Source of the DNA: Rhizophagus irregularis
Taxonomy: Eukaryota; Glomeromycota; Glomeromycetes; Glomerales; Glomeraceae
Direction: 5' to 3'
Length of the DNA stretch: 64,000 bases
NCBI RefSeq assembly: GCF_026210795.1
Contig: NC_089434.1
Span: forward strand, 2,728,001-2,792,000
The notes beneath the pieces are model-generated. The model had not been told where the DNA came from and did no database searches. It worked only from the letters and a program-made list of their open reading frames with translations. The translations under genes and the position numbers were made by a program. The number at the start of each line of letters is the position of its first letter. The stretch's first letter is position 1. Of this stretch, positions 57,713-64,000 are shown piece by piece.

Positions 57713-60700
57713 ATAAAAAATAATTTAATACGATGTCAAAACGTCAATTGCAAAGTGAGTTAAATTAATTAATAGACTCTTTATTTAACAATATTTATAA
57801 TAATTTTCTGTGCTTTGTAAAGAGTATTATTATTTATTATAATTATTATTTTTTTTTTAAATAAATAAATAATTGCATCATTGTGGAAAACGTGTCATAC
57901 ACATATTTTCGAACTTTCACTTGAGAGATCTCAGAATTGGTAAACCTCTGGCCAATAATACATTCAGTCATATAACAAAAATCTTAGTTAATGGTATTTC
58001 TACATAAAATGGTAAAATATATTGAGATCTGAAGAACATAAAAGTCAAAAGACTGTATTCCAGAATCAATCTTTTAATATGAATTATTAATATTTACAAA
58101 TTATTTATTATTTACAATATAAAAAATTTTCACATTATACAATAAATAACTTTTTGTACTTAACAGAATCAACAATGCATATAATATTTCAAAAACAATT
58201 CGCCATTATATCGACCAATTATTTGGCACGCGCGAAATAGTGGGATATAACGGGATAAATGGTAAAACTAACCATTATTAAGTACGAACCTGTTGTCTAA
58301 GGAACATAGGTTCAGTTCCTGAGATGAGTGAAATAATTGGGAATTTCACGGACATCCGGACATTCGTATCACCTTTGTGTAGAATTATATAGTTACACTT
58401 CGAAGTTCGAACTAATAAGCAATAACAAAAAACTAGGTACCCTCCAAAAAATGATTTTATACAAAGATTTCTAAAAAAAAAAAAAATTTAATTTGAAAAA
58501 ATAAAGTTAGGCTTTTTCAAAATATAGATTACATATTCGTTGTACTACTAAATTGGAAATTTGTTTTTTTTATTGGACATTACATTTTTGACAATCAACT
58601 AAGGGGATTTGATTCTGCAAAACGCCAACGCACTTAACATCTGAAAATAAAAATTTTATGAACATGAATTTCCCCCCCTGTTTGGGTCGGATCGTCGTCT
58701 TTAAAATGTATCACGCGTGAATCCGCCAAATTACAATATACATGAAAATTATTTTATAAAATGATGTATTTGATCGAAATTCTCTTTTTTTTATTAGTAT
58801 AATGATTCTCTTGAGAATTGAATCCAATAATGGAATGGATTTAAAAAATTTCTCAAGTTTTTATAATTTTAAATGTTTTGCATGCACAATTGCACATGAT
58901 GTAACATGAGTATTCGTATACCCAACAAACATGATGTAAATGATGTAAATCAATTCAAAAATGGCTCTTTACAATGAAGAAAAAATAACCGACGATCCGG
59001 TAGTTTTAGTATTTTAAATTGGCACTAATGAAACAATTTGTTTTGTTACTTTTTTGTTATTATTTATTCATTTACAAGGGATGGATACTTTTTTTAGTTA
59101 TCTGTATGATTTATATGATCATAATAAAGAGTTGTACAATTTCATTTATTGAGATTAATTTGGTCATTACATGGGAATGAGTCACTTGATAGCTAGATCA
59201 AAAACAAAAAAACAAAAAGAAAAAAAGCAAAAAGGCACAATGTTTATTCAGGAGTAAAAATAATAATGAAGATAAATAAATATTAATTAATTTTACCACT
59301 TGTATACTAAAAAAAGAATAATAATTTCATAAAATTAAAAATTCATTACAAAAAAAAGTTTCAAAAAAAAAGGTAGAATAATATGATTATCTTTAGAACT
59401 TTGGAAAACTTCTTAGAACTTTTTGATTTTTTTTTTCTAATTTAGATTCTTCTAATTCTAATAATACCTTCTAAATCATACCATTTTTTTTTTATCCAAA
59501 CATATTAAAGCAGTCACCTGAAAATAAACTTTATCAGGTTTTATTATTTGACATTATAGTCAAAGAAGACTTTTCATAAAATTTTTTATTCTAACCGTAA
59601 TAGAAATAAATTAATTTTTTAAATCAGAACTTAAAAGACCCACACCACAATAAAGTCTCAAATATGATATTTTCATTTTATTTCACATCAAATTAAATTA
59701 CATATATGTATATAATCAAACAAAATTAATTAATTCAGAAATTCTTAAACAATATAAAGATTATTAATAATTAGACGAAGTTTTAAAAGAAGTTGAATAA
59801 AGATATAAGTTAATCGTTAACCACAAGAATCACATCATTCGTTTATATCACGAGTATTAATTTAAAAAGGTAAATCGATATAATCACACGAGAATAGTAG
59901 TTATTAAGTAAATTTTAATTACCTAAAAAATGAAATATTCGTCTGCAAAAAGTTCAGCTGATACTTAATAACAAAAAAAAGTGAATTTTTGTGAAAATTC
60001 CAATTCGGAAGAAGCATAACTACTGTACAGAATAGTAAATAAAGCCAATGTAACTTTACTAATTATATGTATGCTATAGCACATCAAAACTGTCGTGTCA
60101 TTGTAACTTGTGTAATATAATTCAATATATATATATTTATTTATTTATTTGTCTTGAAAATTATAATAAGTTCGATCTGAAACCCACTTTCCTGTTACCC
60201 ACTTATCGCGCAGATAATTTAACTGTTATACTGTTTTGGTGATTTTGATGTGAAAATTTAAAGTTACGAGCGTTGTTTACATTACTCAAACTTTTAAGAA
60301 AATTCAATTTGATTAAATATATCGCGTAATATTTATTATTTTATGCTTATAAAATTATAAAAACCAGAACGTAAAAAAATATAAATAGTAAAAAAACTTG
60401 ACACAAAAAAAAATTTTTTTTTTGGCTTTATTACTTTTTCTTTATTATATTTTATCATACAGAAACATTGTGAAAATAAAATTTATTATTATTTTTTTTT
60501 TTTGTTTAGATCATAAGCCGATCGTTTTTTTTTAAAAAAAAAATGGAATTTTCACATGAAAAAATTTTTAGCCATTTAAATTGATTGTTTAAATGTATCA
60601 TGAAACTTTTGCTGAAAATCTACAGATAGTTCAAGCAGATAGCAAACTTTAATGAATATTAAACAAAATCATATTGTAGTTAAGGTTTTTTAGCAATAAA

Positions 60701-60784
60701 TATGAAAAAAAAATTATTTAAAACCCCTTCAAAGTTTTTCTTTTTTTTAAAAAAAAAGTTTTTTTGACATTCTTTAAAAAAAAA
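57713..60784. other. Spacer inside duplication copy 2
   Basis: No gene. Aligns in parts with 50307-52881. About 58030-58450 has no counterpart in copy 1 and begins near AAAGTCAAAAGACTGT (58041-58056), a 16-bp match to the 3' tail of the full-length LINE (32867-32882). It also contains GGTTCAGTTCC, which resembles a Pol III B box, but no tRNA fold was found. Confidence 0.4.
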
Positions 60785-61650
60785 ATGTCTTACTTTACCG
60801 GAAATTTCGAATATAATCCAGTTACAAGACGTACATGTTATTGCAGGAGAATTTGTTTTGAATGTCAACACGTCTCATTACCATTTTCTTTATTAAATAT
60901 CAATACATTAAATACACTAATATTACAAAATCATCCAATCCTTCAGCCGGTAGTTGAATATGATACGTCACTTGACGTAGATGAAATAGTTAACCGTGTA
61001 GAAATACCGCTCACTACAAGAAACAGACGTACTAAAAGACCTTTTAAAATTTTTTGTCTTCCTTGGGGAAATTTAACTCCAAAAATTCCTAGAAAGTAAG
61101 TATACTAAACCAAAAGTTTTTTTATAAAAAAAAAAATATTAATAATGAAAAAAAGCGAATGAAAACCAAAATTTCAATTTGTGTTTTAATTAAATGTTAC
61201 CTGCATGATTTACATTGCAATGAAAATCATTATACACCTGATGCAGGGGTCGTTTTCGTGGACCCTGTTATATATTTATTGAATTATTAACAATATATAA
61301 TATATATTTTAATATAATAGGACTAAAGAATTGGAAGACAAAAATTTAATAAAATTTACTTTTTTTGACTCAAATAATGGGGTCATAAATGAAGTTCATA
61401 CGCTATTTAAGTTTTTGAATGGTAGACGATGGAAATTTTTTCGACGTACATCAGCATCGGGTCTTGAAATGGTCAACGAACCACTTAGCGGGTGGTCAAT
61501 AAATGAACTAATGAGGTAAATAAATAAGTTTATTTAAATAATAATAATTAAATCTGACTCTATTTAATTATTATTAGGATATGTGGATCGCGAAAGAAGC
61601 TGTATATTGGAACCACTGATGGTCCAATCCAGGAAGTTCTTCCTTTATAG
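60785..61650 (+). CDS. Three-exon short Cys protein, copy 2 (192 aa)
   Basis: Exons 60785-61095, 61321-61515 and 61578-61650; introns 61096-61320 (GTAAGT...TAG) and 61516-61577 (GTAAAT...TAG), both phase 2, at the same sites as in the 52882 gene. I choose the ATG at 60785 (MSYF), which aligns with the paralogue's MSDN start, rather than the upstream ATG at 60764. The Cys motif C18-x-C20-x3-C24-x2-C27 (CYCRRICFEC) is kept. Then come an acidic DVDEIVNRVE, a basic NRRTKRPFKIFCLPWGNL, PKIPRK, exon 2 (NLIKFTFFDSNNGVINEVHT, GRRWKFFRR, SGWSINELMR) and exon 3 (ICGSRKKLYIGTTDGPIQEV). It is about 70 percent identical by eye to the first copy in exons 2-3 and less in exon 1. Confidence 0.75.
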
Positions 61651-63199
61651 TTAATTAAATGTTTACAAAAAAAATACATATATATATATATACATATTAC
61701 ATATTTGTATCATTGTAATATTTTTATTATTTATATCACTTTTTAGGTTAGGGTATAAGTCATGTAAATATGTTGTTGATCAAATTTATCCGAAAATTTA
61801 TTTTTTAATTAGAGATTTTAGAGATGGAATATTCTAGGCTACAAATATAAAAAAGAAGTATATTTGGTCATTATTTGGAGAGAGTTTCCATATTTATTGA
61901 ATATGTATAGTACAAAAAAAAAATTTTTTTTTATTTCTAAAATTAACAAAGAAGTGAAACTTTTTTTTTTTTTGTAACATTGTTAGTCACAATCCCATAA
62001 ATATCGAAATAATATATACAGATTATTATTATTCTCTCGTCCAATAAAATTTTTTCATTTTTCGTTTGATTCAAATATTTCAAATATTATGTTATTTCTC
62101 GTTCAATACATAAAAAAAAAGATTAAATTCGGTTGGAACGCCGGATATATTTTATTATTCAAGAGAAAATATAAAATTCAATAATGATTTTTATAATTTA
62201 TGAATCTTATAAAAATTCTTTAAATATTAATTCACATGAGAATATCTTAAGTAATTTGATATTAATTAGTCGACAAATAACTGACCCTCGTTTTTTTAAA
62301 AAAAAAAAAATACAACAGAATGAGTAAAACTTTCGGATTATAATGACATAAATTAATTACAAATGTATGATGAGTCACTGTACGCCACAAAAAAAAGCAA
62401 TGTAACAGATATTTATTTTAACTGTTCTTTTTTGTTGCTTCTGTAATAATTATTCTATTTTTTGCGGGAAATTATTTTTCCGATGTCCTTATTTTAGTTA
62501 ATCGGCTTATTTGCATTTGTAACACCAACAGATGTTATTTAAACTCTTGACAGATAACTATAGATGGGTATTTCTTATTATCCTAAAGAAGGTTAACTGA
62601 TTCATTGAAGCATATAATCTCCCATGAATATAACAAACAAAACATCTTGTGTCATATATTTAAAGTTTAAGGCATTTTCTAATGCCGTGAGAAACTTCGT
62701 AATGTCGTCATATTCTAACTACTCTTTAAATTATCAACAGATAATTTTAACAGATAAATAACCACTTAAACGGTTGCATGATTTCTCAGCCCACAATTAT
62801 TAATAATTGTGGAAATGAATTTTTTTTTATTCAGTTGCTAATTTTATAAAGACTTATGGTTACACGTAAGTTTGATTTATTGGCGTACAAAGTCAACTTT
62901 TTTTGGTGGGAATATTTTTTTTGTTTCATTTATTTTGTTGATATTTAATATCAACAATGAGATTTTTAATTTATTATCGTTTTTGTTTGCCCCAAAAAAT
63001 TGCCAATCTCCTTTTTAAATGAAATATCTGTAGAAAATAATTAATAATAATCAGTTATCACTCATTCATCTGTTTATCAATGAAATTAATGAAATTAAAA
63101 AGGAAAGTTTAATTACTCACATTGCGTAATAAAAGATAAAAAAAATTACTATAAAATACTTTAAAAAGTTCCATCCTAAAAAATATTCTGAAAATAAAT
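61651..63199. other. Spacer between the short Cys gene and the Q/N-rich gene
   Basis: No gene. Colinear with 53815-55372 of copy 1 (landmarks given there), so its conservation reflects the duplication. Confidence 0.5.
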
Positions 63200-63781
63200 A
63201 TGGACCAAAGTAATCCTTCACATACTAACTCCAATCCTTTGTCTAACGATTACTTTATGAAGGAACAACAAATTTCATATAATACGTTTAATGACTCCTT
63301 TTCAGTAACGGAAAATGATGTATGGGTTCCACCCTATACAACTACCGATTACGAACAATCTATTCCATCAGCTATTCCATCAAACGAACATAATTACCCC
63401 ATGCAATCCTATCCTACCTACGAACCGTATCATAATGTTAATGAACAGAATACTGGTCAAATTCCCCAAAATCTCACTCAAAATGTACATAATTTTCATC
63501 AAATAAACCACTTTAGATTTGAAATTCCCGGATTTGAAATTATCGTTAGACCTAATAACAATTTGGACATGCAAAATCAATTACAGGACTATGATACTAC
63601 TACCTATTGGAATTCATCACTGGTTCAACAGGAGTTTCAACGACATCAACAACAATTTCCACAATTTTATCAACAACAATTCCCACAATTTCAACATCAA
63701 CAATTCTCACAATTTCAAAATTCTCCCGATTTAAATAACTCGAATGAATTAATACCAATTACAAATAATATAAATTTTTAA
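63200..63781 (+). CDS. Q/N-rich low-complexity protein, 193 aa
   Basis: Single-exon frame from an ATG at 63200. The protein is rich in Asn, Gln, Pro, Tyr and Ser. A more ordered stretch around residues 100-125 (NHFRFEIPGFEIIVRPNNNL) may be the only folded part. Residues about 145-172 carry three copies of an 8-residue repeat (QQQFPQFY, QQQFPQFQ, HQQFSQFQ). No signal peptide, membrane helix or cysteine cluster. Composition is prion-like or disordered, and the linkers of the neighbouring CGHH genes are also Q/N-rich, though I see no direct homology. Always located 3' of the short Cys gene in the duplicated block; the other copy (55373) is truncated. Function unknown. Confidence 0.6.
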   Translation: MDQSNPSHTNSNPLSNDYFMKEQQISYNTFNDSFSVTENDVWVPPYTTTDYEQSIPSAIPSNEHNYPMQSYPTYEPYHNVNEQNTGQIPQNLTQNVHNFHQINHFRFEIPGFEIIVRPNNNLDMQNQLQDYDTTTYWNSSLVQQEFQRHQQQFPQFYQQQFPQFQHQQFSQFQNSPDLNNSNELIPITNNINF

Positions 63782-64000
63782 TAATATAATATAATGTATG
63801 ATATTTCTAATTAATTTATTTTTTTTTCTTTTTTTTTTTATTTGTCGATATCTTTATTTTTTTTCAAGTTTAGCGTTCCAGGAGATTTTATTGAGTGATA
63901 TCAGAATATTCAGTTGTTCTATATTTCCATGTAATTTAAATTTAATAAAATATTTATAAAATGCGTAAGGATTATAAGCTATAAATGAATTAAATTTGAG
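63782..64000. other. 3' flank of the Q/N-rich gene to window end
   Basis: AT-rich; ATAATATAATATAATG follows the stop codon. No further feature seen. Confidence 0.4.

Larger units (their letters stand above)
56110..63990 (+). repeat. Tandem segmental duplication, copy 2
   Basis: Direct repeat of 48330-55444 (landmarks given there). It contains a dead CGHH-type gene, an intact short Cys-type gene and an intact Q/N-rich gene. The distal boundary cannot be set because copy 1 is truncated after the first 70 bp of the Q/N-rich gene. Confidence 0.75.

Noticed and set aside
58270-58330. tRNA-like GGTTCAGTTCC sequence
   Set aside because: The surrounding bases do not make acceptor, D or anticodon stems; only the B-box-like string is present.
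1-64000. CRISPR array, rRNA or bacterial operon
   Set aside because: No regularly spaced repeats with spacers, no rRNA-like sequence and no ribosome-binding-site-linked operons; introns and LINEs show a eukaryote.

Overview
The window is eukaryotic, very AT-rich (roughly three quarters A+T by eye), sparse in genes and dense in transposon relics. Short introns (about 75-295 bp, GT...TAG), a Crinkler-type gene remnant, fungal-style LINEs with an RNase H domain and many lineage-specific paralogues fit an early-diverging fungus. An arbuscular mycorrhizal fungus (Glomeromycotina, Rhizophagus-like) is my best inference; no species-diagnostic gene is present.

Layout. 0-9 kb: no intact gene; a Crinkler-like P-loop pseudogene (3.8-5.2 kb), a minus-strand coiled-coil pseudogene (6.6-7.2 kb) and a decayed LINE 3' fragment (7.4-8.3 kb). 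9-20 kb: three plausible genes, namely a 206-aa coiled-coil protein, a 164-aa protein with two DUF2283-like repeats, and a 271-aa two-exon gene whose two exons each encode one copy of the same domain. A broken copy of the last gene lies at 10.1 kb. A 5'-truncated LINE with an 18-bp target-site duplication sits at 13.5-14.6 kb. 20-24 kb: gene-poor, with a secreted-protein remnant inside one arm of a large inverted duplication whose other arm is at 37.4-38.7 kb.

24.5-33.2 kb: a nested insertion. A 7.9-kb LINE (ORF1 intact; ORF2 = endonuclease, reverse transcriptase, RNase H, CCHC knuckle) sits in the third internal repeat of a roughly 0.8-kb TA-flanked DNA transposon, with a perfect 17-bp target-site duplication. 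ORF2 stays in one frame over 1796 codons but has four in-frame stops, each explicable by one transition. 33-43 kb: a 1.28-kb hAT-like element with 8-bp TSD, several smaller inverted-repeat elements, and gene remnants.

43.9-64 kb: the most interesting region. Four intact three-exon genes (289, 306, 191 and 192 aa) form two subfamilies sharing intron positions, intron phases and a C-terminal domain ending in RKKLYIGT-DG. The order [CGHH-type gene, short Cys-type gene, Q/N-rich gene] is repeated twice in tandem (about 48.3-55.4 and 56.1-63.8 kb). The two copies show complementary losses: the first has lost the Q/N-rich gene, the second the CGHH-type gene. A MULE-like element with a 9-bp TSD abuts the truncated gene. 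No function is known to me for this family.
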